From NCBI GenBank assembly GCA_963932145.1, contig OZ010573.1, forward strand, positions 22,788,565 through 22,852,564: a stretch of 64,000 nucleotides of DNA, given 5' to 3'. Positions 1 through 9,999 of this stretch are shown here, one piece after another (position 1 is the first letter of the stretch; every line of letters begins with the position of its first letter). Source of the stretch: Acanthosepion lycidas (lineage: Eukaryota > Mollusca > Cephalopoda > Sepiida > Sepiidae). The position numbers and the translations under genes were made by a program. Below the pieces are notes generated by a model. The model was not told the DNA's origin. It saw only the letters and a program-made list of their open reading frames with translations, and ran no database searches.

Positions 1-439
1 ATCAGATGTCCAAGTTGGCGTTAATGGACCAAATAATCTTATTTAAATAAATTCCATCGTCTATTTCTTTATTTATTCAATTCCAACTTCATTCTTTCTT
101 GTTTTTCTCAAATTCATTTTTTTCATGATTTTTTTTTTACTAACCTTTCTCCTGGAAATTCCACAGATGTTGACAAATAAGATTATCCATTATGTCATGA
201 CACCGTACCCACTTTACCTGTTGATTATATCTTCTAATTCCCTCTCTTATCTTATTCTAATATTCATTGCTCGTCCATGATTTTATTTAAATTCTATATT
301 ATTATTTAATTAATATCATATTCTAAAAAGGAATGTAAAAATATTTCTACTCCATCTACTCATTGCTTCTTCTGTTGATCGACTAATTTAGAAAGAATTT
401 TATTTAATAAGAAAAATTTTCTATCCTTTTCGTCTAAAG
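1..439. other. AT-rich anonymous DNA
   Basis: Low-complexity AT-rich sequence with T-rich runs. I see no coding remnant, tandem array or inverted repeat here. Confidence 0.6.
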
Positions 440-844
440 CAATGTTTCTCAACCTTATTCTGGTTGTGGCCCCCTTCAATCCAATGCGACTTCTTTATGT
501 CCGCCTTCATGCCAACTTGAGTTCTTACACGACTTCCGCCCCGTCCGTCAATTTAATACATCTAAGGAAGTAGGAATATTAAAGGTTGTAGTTTAGATAG
601 TACTATGGCATCAAAACACTAACTCCAGTTATAAATCAAAAAATAATATTATTTGGATAAATATTTTATTTGAATAAATTTATTTATTTAAAAAAAATGT
701 ATGTACCATCAGCTCTATCTTGTATGATTTCACTGGGATTCCTGTGACTGACTGACAAATTGTCAATGTTTAGTTTAAAGCCGTCAGACAGAGACGTAAA
801 TCGCTTCTTTTTTCTGGTAGCTTTTCGGCCTTTCGATCACGGCT

Positions 845-945
845 ACGCCTAGCTTGGACCGGCTCGGGTCTGGGCAAGCTAGGACAAGCCAAGACCAGCT
901 ATGACTAGCTTAGACCAGCTAAGATCAGCTTGGACCAGCGGCCCG
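845..945. repeat. Degenerate AGCT-rich short tandem repeat
   Basis: Five to six imperfect units of about 17-20 bases built on GACCAGCT / TAGCTTGGACC alternate along this stretch. Units are AGCT-palindromic, so the array can also fold on itself. It lies inside the hAT-like remnant. Confidence 0.6.
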
Positions 946-1034
946 AATGAAAACACTCGAGTCCCCACGTTAAAAACCGACCTTGTGTCACAACCTGACT
1001 CGGTGGTTTCCAAGTAAATAAATTGCTTCGTTTT

Positions 1035-1450
1035 TCTACAAGCTGATTTCGAGTCTTTCACAGCAGATTCCGACTGAAACCAGACTCAAACAAGATGTGG
1101 CAAAAGCGAGTAAGAAAAACTTCACATCTTTCTAGAGTAGTGGGTAATTCTTATGCATGTTTTCATTCCTCCACAGATTCTGTTATCCTCCACGTTTGAG
1201 CCTCACTTGACATGCTGTCTTATTTCGAAGTTCAATGAAACTTTCTTGTAGGGTGATATCAACGTCAAGTGCATCAGCAATGAAGGGATTCACAAACCAG
1301 TGTAACACTGTCATTTGAGTAGATCAGAGAAACTTGTTTTCATATCATTATGCAACTGCTTCAAATGATCAACATACACTGCTAGTTCATCATCAGTTCG
1401 GTGGATATATTTGCTTCTGAAGGAAACTGCAAACTCCCATGGTTCAACCA
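1035..1450 (-). pseudogene. hAT/ZBED-type transposase C-terminal fragment
   Basis: Read on the minus strand, the sequence resembles the C-terminal region of ZBED5-like hAT transposases. From about 1448 one frame reads VEPWEFAVSF...LAVYVDHLKQLHNDMKTSFSDLL. After a frame change it continues WFVNPFIADALDVDITLQES, then ELRN and a region with the LWRNENMHKNYPLL pattern before the hydrophobic dimerisation segment. At least two stops and one frameshift interrupt it, so it is dead. No catalytic DDE residues are in this part. Function in life would have been transposase dimerisation. The alternative is a domesticated ZBED gene fragment, but stops and the hAT-like terminus at 440 favour a transposon relic. 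Confidence 0.55.
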
Positions 1451-1586
1451 GAACAGCTTTAGTTTATCGTTAAATATTTAAATTATTTTTTCTAATTTTT
1501 TTTTTTTTTTTACTTTTTCTGTCCAAACGAATCTTTTCTTCTTTAGCAGAGCATTTCACAAGAAAATCAGCCGTCACTTACGATGA

Positions 1587-1705
1587 GCTTACGGCCACAT
1601 CACGTTGAAACACCGGTTCCCGTAAGACCACCGAAATTAAGCAACGTCCAACCTGGTCAGTACCTAGACGGGTTACCCCTTGTGAATACGAGATACTCTA
1701 AGCTT
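1587..1705 (+). pseudogene. 5S rRNA-derived sequence (SINE head)
   Basis: About 119 bases, the usual length of 5S rRNA. It starts at the GCTTACGGCCA motif, passes through ATCACGTTGAAACACCGG, then ACCGAAATTAAGCAACGT in the region of internal control elements, and ends at AAGCTT. The 3' half (GGTTACC...GAATACGAGATACTCT) is strongly diverged from functional 5S RNA, and no T-run terminator follows. Instead the sequence runs into a tail seen after other 5S-like heads here (55062 onward). This indicates a 5S-derived retroposon (SINE3-like class) and not a working rRNA gene. Confidence 0.8.
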
Positions 1706-1915
1706 GGGTAGTGTAATGGATAATCGCTCGGAATTGTTACTCGGCGAGCCGAGTTCCAGTTCCCGTTGGATTCGTTTACTTACGCGCAAATACCCTTAGT
1801 AAATTTATCGATTTACCTCTTCTCACTCGAGCTATTGGTAAGATGATATACTTTAAATAATTTGCAAACTGTTGATATCCCATAAAAAAACGAATCAACA
1901 AACCAACGTCAACCT
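1587..1915 (+). mobile_element. 5S-headed SINE, full-length-like copy
   Basis: A 5S-derived head (to 1705) is followed by a tRNA-like segment: GTGTAATGGATAATCGCTCG resembles an A-box region, and GAGTTCCAGTTCCC a decayed B box. Then comes the family tail TTCGTTTACTTACGCGCAAA and a terminal GTTGATATCCC...CAAACCAACG segment. The same order (head, GCGCAAATACCC segment, GTTGATA...CAACCAA end) is seen in the interrupted copy at 54812-55312. RNA polymerase III transcription from the 5S internal promoter and mobilisation by a LINE are inferred from the SINE3 class. Confidence 0.65.
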
Positions 1916-2024
1916 CGACAAAACACCGAGCGCGAAGGTATTTATAAAAGAATCACGTGATACTTTTCCATATCGAAAGTATTCCTTCACGATAAAGCCC
2001 ATTTATCTGTGTTCACCGACGTCA

Positions 2025-3375
2025 TGATGGCTGATTTCGTTTTGGTATATATCAACCTCTATAATAGCGAAATCTAAATATTTTGAACGCAGTTGTATGC
2101 CTTCAACTACAGATAAAATATGTTGTTGGTCATTTTGCTATAAAATATATTGTTAGTAATTCTACTATAGATATTTACTGTTGGTCATCTTCTAACCAGT
2201 CCGACAAGGTCAAAACGGCGACTGATGTACAAAACGACCTCAAGACCGTCGTTAACTGGGGCGAAAGATGGCTTGTCAATTTTAACGCCCCCAAAACTAA
2301 AATTCTCTCCATTAATCATCTGAGAGATTTGTTGACCATGTTCGCCAAGTCTATAAATATAGAATACAGCACAGTACGTAATCTGTTCAATGAAACAACG
2401 TTAAAGATTAACACTCACCAGCAGCGGTTCCGGAATTCTTCAGTCTTCGATATCAGAAGTTGGCAGTGAATATTCGGAAAAAAAAACATGGCTGCCTTTA
2501 TACACGTCGCATTGAATATTCTGAGCCTTCTGATTGGTTAACCCTTCTATCGGTGAACTATAAAATGAGTCAGCTCATTTTGGCTGGCTCACTAGTACTA
2601 AGATTCCCCAAAATTCCAACAAGATTTCTATCAGCATGGATGATGCTACCCTCTTGAAGTGATTCGTTACGGCTTCTCGGGCTAACGTTCTCAGCTGACA
2701 TGAAATGGAAAGACTATATTAAATCCATTGCTAGATCACTGCTAAAGAAATCGGTTCACAGTGTCGCACAAGACATTTTTTCTCTCAGGAATCTATCTTG
2801 GATATATATATATATAAGTGTACCATTTGTCCCTGCTGAAAATATTGCTGCCACATATGGTCAGGAGCCCCTGATATTTACCTGGAGCTCCTTGATAAGA
2901 TTCAAAGGATCAGCAATATTATTGGTCCTGACCTGGCGTCTAGGCTTCAGTCACTTATGCATCGCCGTAAAGTTGCCTCCCTGTGCCTTTTCTATAAATA
3001 CTTTCATGATAATTTTTTGGATGAACTCTTCGCTATGATACCTAGCCTTTTTTAATTTAAGCGCAGTGCTAGACTGGAGTCGAGATCTCATCAATTTACG
3101 GTTAAGCTGGTTAGATGTAGCCGTAAATTCTATGCTAACAGTTTCTTTTCTCGCACTTCTCGCTTATGGTTTCCCTTCCTGCTCCATGTTTTCCAGCCAA
3201 CTTTAATCTGCAAAAATTTAAATGCAATGTGAATTGCTATCTACTGTCTTTCTGATTACTCTTTCCTCTTCCCGCTTATTATTAATGTTTCTGTTCCTAA
3301 TTCTTCCACACCCTGTAACTCCTTGTGTCTTAGTGGCTTTACTGCCTTGCTTGGGGTGATACTGATTAAAAAAAT
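2025..3375 (+). mobile_element. CR1/jockey-type LINE 3' fragment
   Basis: The plus strand carries the end of a non-LTR reverse transcriptase. Residues SDKVKTATDVQNDLKTVVNW then W..NFNAPKTK (2190-2320) are the thumb-side region after the catalytic motif. After an insertion, SADMKWKDYIKSIARS (2697 on), then in shifting frames MEYCCHIWSGAP, LDKI..SNIIGPDLASRLQSL, ASLCLFYKYF, SHQFTV..VRCSRKFYAN and SRTSRLW follow to about 3200. Several stops and frameshifts kill it. The 3' UTR to about 3370 matches the tails of copies at 39185-39660 and 59345-59790, so the three share one family. The 5' part, including the catalytic motif and any endonuclease, is absent (5'-truncated). Confidence 0.8.
2326..2605. 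other. Insertion splitting the LINE reverse transcriptase
   Basis: About 280 bases separate two parts of the LINE that should be contiguous. Read on the minus strand the insert holds a CCAAT-type box (ACCAATCAG) and a TATA-like GTATAAAGG about 50 bases downstream, as in a small solo LTR. No clean terminal repeats or target duplication could be fixed by eye, so the identity remains open. Confidence 0.4.
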
Positions 3376-3690
3376 ATGCAATGTTGGACATTTTACTATA
3401 AATATGTACTATTAGTCGTTTTTTTTATTTAAAAATGTATTGCTGGTATTTTTACTACAAAATGTATATATTTTTTGTTTACTTTCATAATGTTGTTTTT
3501 TTGTTTGGGGGTTCAGTCTTTACCTATGGCTGGGACCCTAACAGGAGCTACCACTCCGGATCAGGGAGGACCTAGGAACAAAAGCAATTAAGAGGTGGTT
3601 CCACGCTCCTCAAAACCTCCCGATCAGCAGCCTTGCTGCCGGATGTAGTTTATAGTCATACCCAGGGTTAGCTGACGTCATACAATGTAC
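3376..3690 (+). repeat. Dispersed repeat with ~30-bp internal units
   Basis: Degenerate units on ATTGCTGGTATTTTTACTA / TATAAAATGTAT are followed by a GC-richer block: GGCTGGGACCCTAACAGG...GGACCTAGGAACAA...CTCCTCAAAACC...GGATGTAGTTTAT. The same order recurs at 38860-39090 and in part at 51540-51720, and the first portion also near 2070-2160. It is non-coding and looks SINE- or LINE-UTR-like. Confidence 0.6.
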
Positions 3691-3881
3691 ACCAACATAA
3701 TACTTGCATTAGACATTATCTTAGCCACAGACATTTGCCCTAGTTTTGAAACTTGGAGAAAAAGGAATTGAAAAGGAAATATACTTCTCCTTATTTGCGC
3801 CATTGAATTTAAACAGTGTCAATAAACGTACAAGAAGGCAAACAATTTTTAATTAAATAAACTAGGAAGATAACACTCTTA

Positions 3882-4440
3882 TACCGGGTGTAACGGATAA
3901 ATTGCCGTTTAAATTACGCGAACATGAAAATAAAACTGACATCACTTTTTAATAGATATAGTTACCAAAATTACACAAAATATCTTTAAATACTAAAGAG
4001 TAAATTTATTCCAGAAAATCACCATTGGCTTCAACTACGGCCTCCAGACGACTTCGGAATCTCCTGCAACTCTTCTGGACGGTCTCGTTGTTTAAGTTGG
4101 TTAATGCTGCCATAATCCTTGCCTTCAGTTCATTTTCGGTATTATAAGGAGTTTTGTTGGTTTCTCGCTCAACTGTGACCCTGTGGTTGCAGTCTGGGGA
4201 GTTAGGTGGCCAGATGTAAGGGGTGATGTGTTTACAGATATTGTCTGAGAGCCATGACTGAGTTATCCTGCTCGTGTGACATGGTGCAGAGTTCTGTCTT
4301 CCAGAAGCCACTCTCTTGACCCAGGGCAGCTTTACCTCTTGAAGGTACAACAACAAACAACGCACATGTGCAAAATTAAAAATATAAAATGGCGACAATT
4401 TACCCATCTCGCTCTGTATAAGAATGGCTATTATGTTGCT
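3882..4440 (-). pseudogene. Tc1/mariner transposase, C-terminal half
   Basis: The minus strand encodes the end of a Tc1/mariner-type DDE transposase. Residues WVKRVASGRQNSAPCHTSR, TQSWLSDNI and PYIWPPNSPDCN cover the region between the second and third catalytic positions (the block is usually QDSAPSH...WPPNSPDLNP). ALTNLNNETVQKSCRRFRSR and LEAVVEANGDFLE form the C-terminus. The Asp expected before SAP reads as Asn here, and residues after PDCN are disrupted. The left edge (3882) has TACCGGGTGTAAC, the same terminus as the element at 22630-23564, so both belong to one family. No matching right terminus or N-terminal half is present: a truncated relic. Confidence 0.75.
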
Positions 4441-4637
4441 TCATAAATAATTTCCCTTTTGCTTTTATCAACTTTATTCTTCAAAAAATAAAGTACAATT
4501 ACATTTTATTCAGTTATATATTCGCCATCATTTGTAATGACTTGTCATTCATTTGCCAGCTCTTCATTTTGTGTATAATATCGCAGGTTATGATTTGAAA
4601 AACTTTTCGACAAATTCTTCAATCTGTTTTTCGTTAA

Positions 4638-4906
4638 CCCTAGAACACTAACCATCAATTAAAGTTACACCACTACTAACCATGGGTATATCATACCCGA
4701 TTTTGAAAATATCAAAAAAAATATTAAATATAAATCTTTATTTGAAATATTTTACATGCAGGCACTTCAAACTTTGTACTTTGAGTTAACATTAATACGA
4801 ACTGAAAACATATTATTTAGGTAAGAAAATCAGGTACTGAAAATTGTAATTAAAAATAAAGAAAATTTTTGCTGGGTACTATATACCCATGTTTAGTGTT
4901 CTAGGG
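4638..4906. mobile_element. piggyBac-type MITE with TTAA target sites
   Basis: A 269-bp element is bounded by TTAA on both sides (4634-4637 and 4907-4910). Its termini are CCCTAGAACACTAACCAT and the inverse of CCCTAGAACACTAAACAT; CCCTAGAA is the terminal octamer of the founding piggyBac element. Just inside, a second inverted motif (GGGTATAT..TACCC) repeats near both ends. There is no coding capacity, so it is non-autonomous. The well-kept termini suggest it is younger than most elements nearby. Confidence 0.85.
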
Positions 4907-4910
4907 TTAA

Positions 4911-5489
4911 AGAAGGTTTTCCCCGTCAAAGATTTTTTCAGCGATCAAAAAGTAATAATTGGTTGTTGCAGTTTTAGATGAATATGGCGGGTTGGGGTAG
5001 AACAGACCAACCGAGTTCCAAACTTTTTCCTAGGTTGTCTTTATTCTTTGCGGACTTAAGTTGTCATGAGAGATAACAACATTTTCCCTTTAATTTACTG
5101 TGTACGCTGCCACTATAGTGCGACATATTACAACATATTATACACCACGTTTATTCTTCACTGTCACGTATTATTAGTAGTTAGGATAATACATTTGTCA
5201 TTTCAGTTGTTTCCTGAAAACAAAAATTACTTATGATTCATTCTAATAGATTTTCGGCAGAAATTGTCAAGATAAACACTTAACGAAATTGTCTACTTAG
5301 ATGGGAAAAAGACTTTGCAAAAAATATGCTAATTCCAAAGCCTAATTAAATCACAGAGTTATACTAAGCTTATTAAATCTACAATGCCTCAATAATTCTT
5401 AATAGTCTGGAATCAAGTATACTTCCTTAATAAATAATATTTTATGTAGATCTAGCTCCTTTCTGTTTTTTCTATATACAGTTTTACTT
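4911..5489. other. Anonymous AT-rich sequence
   Basis: No coding remnant, tandem repeat or paired terminus recognised between the piggyBac-type MITE and the RTE-type LINE. Confidence 0.5.
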
Positions 5490-6240
5490 GAAGACGGGGG
5501 CGATCATGGATCTTCAGAACTTTCATTTTCACCTGTTAACAAGGTTTGTCTCTCTACTTTCTCTCTTAACCTCTGTTCTGCCAACCATTTGCACAAACTC
5601 GTCTGTCCCTCTTGCCTTCAGTATACCCTGTGAGTATCAAATTTTCCAAACTTTATTTCCTCATTGGGTACCCTAGAAGTTCCAACTGTCTTTTTCTGAT
5701 TCTATGTATAAGCGTCCTTTTTGTTTCCATTTTCCCTAAAATTTGGTCGCTGCTCACATGACATTCTCAGCATCCTTCTGCAGAACATTTCTGCTGCTTC
5801 AGGTCTCTTCATCTGTTAGCAGATTGTCCAGCTTTCGCTGCCATATAGGCGGACCGATATTGCGTAAAAGTTCAGTACTTTTTCCTTTGTTTCTAACAAA
5901 ATTTTCTTGTTTATTAATACTTTGCTTAGCATTTGGAAAGCATCTTTCGCTTTACCAATTTGCCTTCGGATTTCAGTGTTGCGTTTTTTGTCCTCTGTTA
6001 AAACACTACCTACATATTTAAATTTTGGTACTTGCTTGATTTTGACATCTCCATTTCTTACTTCGAGATCTTGGGATGTTGTCTTCTTACAATTGATGTC
6101 TAATTATTTCTCCTTCTCTACCTTCTGTAGAAGTTCCTGTTGTTTCCTTTCTGCGACTGATATCAACATTGTGTCATCTGAAGATCTTAAGTTATTAGAA
6201 TTGTTGCCAACACTAATGATTTCTGGTAGGATTTCTAATT
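5490..6240 (-). pseudogene. RTE-type LINE reverse transcriptase C-terminal fragment
   Basis: On the minus strand, from about 6190 downward, the sequence reads (S)DDTMLISVAERKQQELLQKV, a remnant of the (Y/F)ADD catalytic loop, then DINCKKT and KQVPKFKYVGSVLTEDKKRN. Next come TEIRRQIGKAKDAFQMLSKV, then LNFYAISVRLYGSESWTI and EAAEMFCRRMLRMS. This is the palm-thumb-C-terminal order typical of RTE/L1-like reverse transcriptases. Stops occur inside (for example after EKEK and after TIC). The fragment at 27880-28430 belongs to the same class. The first catalytic Asp region and the apurinic endonuclease are missing. Confidence 0.75.
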
Positions 6241-6249
6241 CTCAAGATC

Positions 6250-7179
6250 ACTTTTTGGTAAATAGAACCTGAATAGAAATACACATATATACTGGCCACA
6301 TGATGACGCCAGTATTCGAGATAGATTGACAGGTAGATAGATATAAACAGGTAGATAGATAATAAACGTATCTTATTCTGGCAAGTCAAAAAGAGAAAAT
6401 GAAAAAAGAAAGGTTGTATTGCGCCAAACTTACAAATTGAATACGTTGCCTTGAATAGCATTTGGATTCATACCCAATGATTCGAACACTAAACTTATCT
6501 TTCCAAATAGGAGTTTGGCAGAAATTGTGTCCGCTCGTCAGAGCGTTAGATAATAGATTGAATTTATTTACATATATCATTTTTAAAAGACGTTAATTCT
6601 AAAGGCGTTTAATTTCTCTACGAGTCGTTCGGTTTTATGTCAACTTTTTTTAAAAAAGATTTCTTTCTTAAAAAAGTTATTTCATGACGCAATCGAATTT
6701 AAAATTGCGCAGTTGTCCGTATTAGATAATTTCTATATAATAGAAGTTTGTATCTAATTTTACATACATACATAAATGGTCGTCGTCGCTTTAAACGAGT
6801 ATGACATCGCTGACATGTTTTATCAAAGATTTTGGTTCTCGTTAGAGCGACAATGGCTTTTGAAGCCTGCAAGTGACTTGCAATGCTTATTACAGATGTG
6901 TCAAACTAAGTTGTTTTGTACATACATACACACAAATATATGTACATACATATATACATACATACAAATATATAAACTTTGATTATATACAGGGGGTTTA
7001 TGTATGAGTGGCCATCCAGGAGTCCTGATGTAACATCCTGTGACTTTATTGGGATTGGTTAAATAAAGTCAACTATACGAAGCCAAGACTTTGGAAAAAC
7101 TTGAAAGGCGAATACAAAAAGTTACGTCTTCCATACCACAAGAGTTCCTGGTGAAATCAGTTCACTAAAAATAAAGTTT
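6250..7179. other. Intergenic with small TAGA and CATA microsatellites
   Basis: Short TAGA-like runs at 6328-6362 and CATA/TATA-rich runs at 6761-6774 and 6920-6975 are the only structure seen. No protein similarity recognised. Confidence 0.5.
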
Positions 7180-7285
7180 CAAGGAGAGATAAATATAATC
7201 CAAGTTAATCCTCATAATATAAAATATTAAAATTGATCCACAGAGAGCTCAATGTATTTATTATAGCAGAGCATATACGGAACAT
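7180..7285 (+). repeat. ~100-bp dispersed repeat shared with 48008-48120
   Basis: The segment ATTGATCCACAGAGAGCTC then AATGTATTTATTATAGCAGAG recurs near 48070-48115, with similar upstream bases. Both copies sit directly beside palindromic elements. Confidence 0.6.
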
Positions 7286-7286
7286 A

Positions 7287-7366
7287 TTAGGTTGGTGCAA
7301 AACTAATGTCGTTTTCTCACATATGTTACTATGTGAGAAAACGACATAATTTTTGCACCAACCTAA
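7287..7366. mobile_element. 80-bp mariner MITE (MADE1-like palindrome)
   Basis: An almost perfect 80-bp palindrome begins TTAGGTTGGTGCAAAACTAA and ends with its inverse, flanked by TA. The length and the TTAGGTTGGTGCAAAA termini match the vertebrate MADE1 MITE, which derives from an Hsmar1-type mariner. The middle (CGTTTTCTCACAT) differs from MADE1. Two sister copies lie at 16032 and 16292. Confidence 0.9.
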
Positions 7367-7387
7367 TATATAAATAAATAAATTACA

Positions 7388-7596
7388 TAGAATATAAATT
7401 CAAAATTACTGCATTTTGATAGCTATTTCACCCTAAAAGAGCTTCCTTGCAGGATTTGTCAACACCAAGAAGTTAAGTTTTGTCAACATTTAGGAATTAA
7501 GTTTCTTCACTCATTGGTGTTGACAAATTCTGCAAGGAAGATCTTGTAGTGTGAAATAGCTATTCAAATGAAATAATTTTGAATTTCTATTATATG

Positions 7597-7597
<1 letters not shown>
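7388..7597. mobile_element. Foldback element with ~80-bp inverted arms
   Basis: Left arm 7388-7470 and right arm 7514-7597 are inverted copies sharing AATTCAAAATTA, ATAGCTATTTCAC, CTTCCTTGCAG and TTTGTCAACACCA. The 43-base spacer repeats TTTTGTCAACATTTAGG-like sequence. The right end abuts a (TA)n(GT)n array. Non-coding, MITE-like. Confidence 0.75.

Positions 7598-7598
<1 letters not shown>

Positions 7599-7682
<84 letters not shown>
7599..7682. repeat. Compound (AT)n(GT)n microsatellite
   Basis: (AT)n at 7599-7648 switches to (GT)n at 7649-7682, between a foldback and a SINE. Confidence 0.95.
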
Positions 7683-7685
<3 letters not shown>

Positions 7686-7895
7686 GGAAAGGGATATATT
7701 TGTTCGAAGTAGCAAAGTGGTTGTTGACTACTGTAACCGGGTAGGACAATCTAGCAGGTAACCGTAATGGACTGGTCCTCGTCGTAGTGATAGGCAATAG
7801 GCGCCGTCCCTGTACCTCCACATCAGTCTGTATTTATGGCTGACACCAGCCAATCATATTACTATGAGAGGGAACCCAGGTGTATGCATATTCAT
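7683..7895 (+). mobile_element. tRNA-type SINE (family shared with 56610-56880)
   Basis: CCCGGAAAGGGATATATTTG, then TAGCAAAGTGGTTG (A-box-like) and CCAGCCAATCATATTACTAT near the 3' end, are matched in reverse orientation at 56610-56880. The TAGCnnAGTGGTT block suggests a tRNA-derived head; the B box is not clear. It is flanked on both sides by (TA)n arrays. Confidence 0.65.
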
Positions 7896-7900
7896 TACAT

Positions 7901-7902
<2 letters not shown>

Positions 7903-7955
<53 letters not shown>
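7903..7955. repeat. (TA)n microsatellite
   Basis: Uninterrupted AT dinucleotides between a SINE and a perfect foldback. Confidence 0.95.
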
Positions 7956-7957
<2 letters not shown>

Positions 7958-7981
7958 GAAATGGACAAAATCCGACAATTT

Positions 7982-8139
7982 ATTAAAGACGTTTTTATGT
8001 TTAACATTTTTTTATAGATACAAGTATTTAAGTAAATGCTCTGTTTATAATAAACAGTATAAACAATACTGTTTATTATAAACGGAGCATTTACTTAAAT
8101 ACTTGTATCTATAAAAAGAATGTTAAACATAAAAATGTC

Positions 8140-8145
<6 letters not shown>
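7982..8145. mobile_element. Near-perfect foldback, 78-bp arms, 7-base loop
   Basis: Arms 7982-8059 and 8067-8145 are almost exactly inverse, with a 7-base loop (TAAACAA). Differences are few: TTTTTTTAT against ATAAAAAGA, and CTCTG against CGGAG. (TA)n arrays lie on both sides (7903-7955 and 8144-8208). Arm identity this high implies recent insertion or ongoing hairpin-mediated correction. Related TTTAATAAATAAACGGAGCG sequence occurs at 25283-25305. Confidence 0.85.

Positions 8146-8208
<63 letters not shown>
8144..8208. repeat. (TA)n microsatellite
   Basis: Uninterrupted TA dinucleotides directly joined to the right arm of the foldback. Confidence 0.95.
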
Positions 8209-8211
<3 letters not shown>

Positions 8212-8431
8212 TTTATATATAACGCAAAAGCTCAAAAATATTATAATTGCGATTTTTGTTGGTGGACATTTTTATTACCGTAATACAGCAAAAACGACAT
8301 GTCATAACCAGATTATTTTCATATAATACCATGTTATAAATTTGGGTATATGATCCAGACAGAGTTATAAATTATTGTCAATTAGAAAAACGTTCATGAA
8401 AGTATATTTCGAAAAAACATCCGACTATACA

Positions 8432-8455
8432 TTTCGCCTGTTTTGGCTTCATCAG
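8432..8455 (-). other. Hammerhead-core-like motif, site 1
   Basis: Minus strand reads CTGATGA, then A-GCC, loop AAAACA, GGC, then GAAAT. CTGATGA and GAAA separated by a short hairpin is the arrangement of the hammerhead ribozyme core. Stem II would be only 3 bp, and closing stems I and III are not evident by eye. Confidence 0.35.
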
Positions 8456-9862
8456 ATCGAAGATGAAAAAATGAGTTGCGTGTGTATGTATTTGTGTGTG
8501 TTTATGAAATCTTATATTTTTCACAAGCCGGCGTTGTGCGTGACTAAAAAAGAGAAAAAAAAATGAATGAGTTTTAAAAAAAAAGGTCGTTTAATCTCAA
8601 TATAATATTAACATACACAAATACATACACGCATACAATTCATTTCTGTTACAAAAGCCGGAAAGAAAATTATATTAGCGATGAAAGAGGAAAAGATATA
8701 TGAATATGGTATATAAAATGATAGTTGTGAAATAATAATTACTTTATTTTATAAAAAAAAAAAATTATTTATATATAGAAATATTTTTTACAAAATAAAC
8801 GTATAATTACTTCAGGATATGTTTATATTATAACAAAATTTAACAATCTTTTCATTTCACTTTCCTTTCCTCTTCCATCATAAACATTTCCTCACTCCAC
8901 AAAAAGAAACTTTTTTTTCTATATTGTAAGCATCTACGTCAAAAATCATCTAAGAGTAGACTCGCTGATTAGGGATTAGTCGAACCAGTGATGGATCTCC
9001 TTTGAAACTAATAAAATTTCAGCTTCAGGACTTCTAATCCCCGAGGGACTCTGAAGCAACAAAATCGGTAGTTTTTAAGTATTTCTCATTAGAATACAGC
9101 TACTTTAGTGACAGAATTATATAATAATTAATATTGACCTCAGAATATGTTCTAATAACAATTATTTTATCGCCTCAAAATGCACATAAATTTATTCCTA
9201 GCCTACATGTTCATAACTGGATTCTTGAATCCTTCGTTCGTGCACAGCTGAATAGAGCCAACCTTAACTATGAAAAGACATTTGACTTCTCAAGGCTGCA
9301 CTCGTCTCACGTGCGCATTTTAACATAAAAAAAACAGATTCCCCCTTTTCAATTTAAGATCCCTTCCGACGATGTCCTTCTATTTCTTGTGTTGATCTGC
9401 CGTAAAACAACTTATTGATGAAGATAACAGTGGTTGACCAGATCTCAGTGCTGGTGATCCAATTTCAAAGATCCTAGACCACTATTCACTTCTTTGCTAT
9501 TTTCTTCGAAGTCCTAAAAATGTACATTCGCCAATGAGTAGAAATCCAATGAAAGCTAATGTAGTGTCACCCATGCCAGAAAATAAAAGAGATCTGAATT
9601 TACTGACCCTGAGGACCCATTGATGTAAAAAGAGTTCTGAACCCAATATGTACTGGGTTCACCCTAAGAAATACCAAAATAAGTTTGTACTTTGTATCAC
9701 CTCAGAACAAAAAATCTAGTTGCCTTGAGTGTTGACATGGAAATTGACCTCAAAGCCAAATGCAGAACCGGTCATCGAAAAATGTTGGTAGATGCATCAA
9801 CATAAGTAGGAAGTGAACTGAAATTAGAATATACACACACAAGACAACTGGAAAAGAGGAAG
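8456..9862. other. Anonymous AT-rich sequence
   Basis: No recognised coding remnant. Short CA- and A-rich runs occur at 8612-8640 and 8750-8770. Confidence 0.5.
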
Positions 9863-9996
9863 TTATATAAACGCCCGATCTACGAGAGAGAAGGCAGAAT
9901 ATTACGCATCATCTCGAGAAGATCGAACGTTCGAAGAAAGACCCAAAACCACGTCCCCTTGTTTGGCCTACATTAATTTGTTCAAAATTGAATAAA
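9863..9996 (+). promoter_or_regulatory. LTR-like TATA box to AATAAA unit
   Basis: TATATAAACG at about 9864 is followed 128 bases later by AATAAA (9991-9996) and a GT-poor downstream stretch. This spacing suits the R region of an LTR retrotransposon. No paired LTR or primer-binding site was found, so it may be a solo LTR or chance. Confidence 0.3.
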
Positions 9997-9999
9997 CAA

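Larger units (their letters stand above)
440..1450 (-). mobile_element. hAT-like DNA transposon remnant
   Basis: The left boundary reads CAATGTTTCTCAACC followed by a GTGGCCCCC stretch. This resembles the CAGxGTTTCTCAACC...GGxCCCC ends of hAT/Charlie-type transposons. About 600 bases further in, the minus strand carries a decayed hAT-type dimerisation domain (separate entry), which supports the assignment. The opposite end is not identifiable; a 5S-derived SINE begins at 1587. The interior holds an unrelated AGCT-rich tandem repeat. Assignment rests on motif resemblance, not alignment. Confidence 0.5.

Noticed and set aside
1587-1705. Functional 5S rRNA gene
   Set aside because: The 3' half is diverged, there is no T-run terminator, and a SINE tail follows.
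5488-6272. Plus-strand hydrophobic open frames as membrane proteins
   Set aside because: They are antisense to the RTE-type RT. Leu/Phe/Ser-rich composition is the usual result of reading Lys/Glu-rich coding sequence backwards.
7564-8326. Open frames with poly-(Ile-Tyr) or poly-(Tyr-Ile) tracts
   Set aside because: Translations of (TA)n arrays. The same applies at 16788, 17825, 31795, 47292, 47898, 48191, 48520, 55621, 57436 and 61080.
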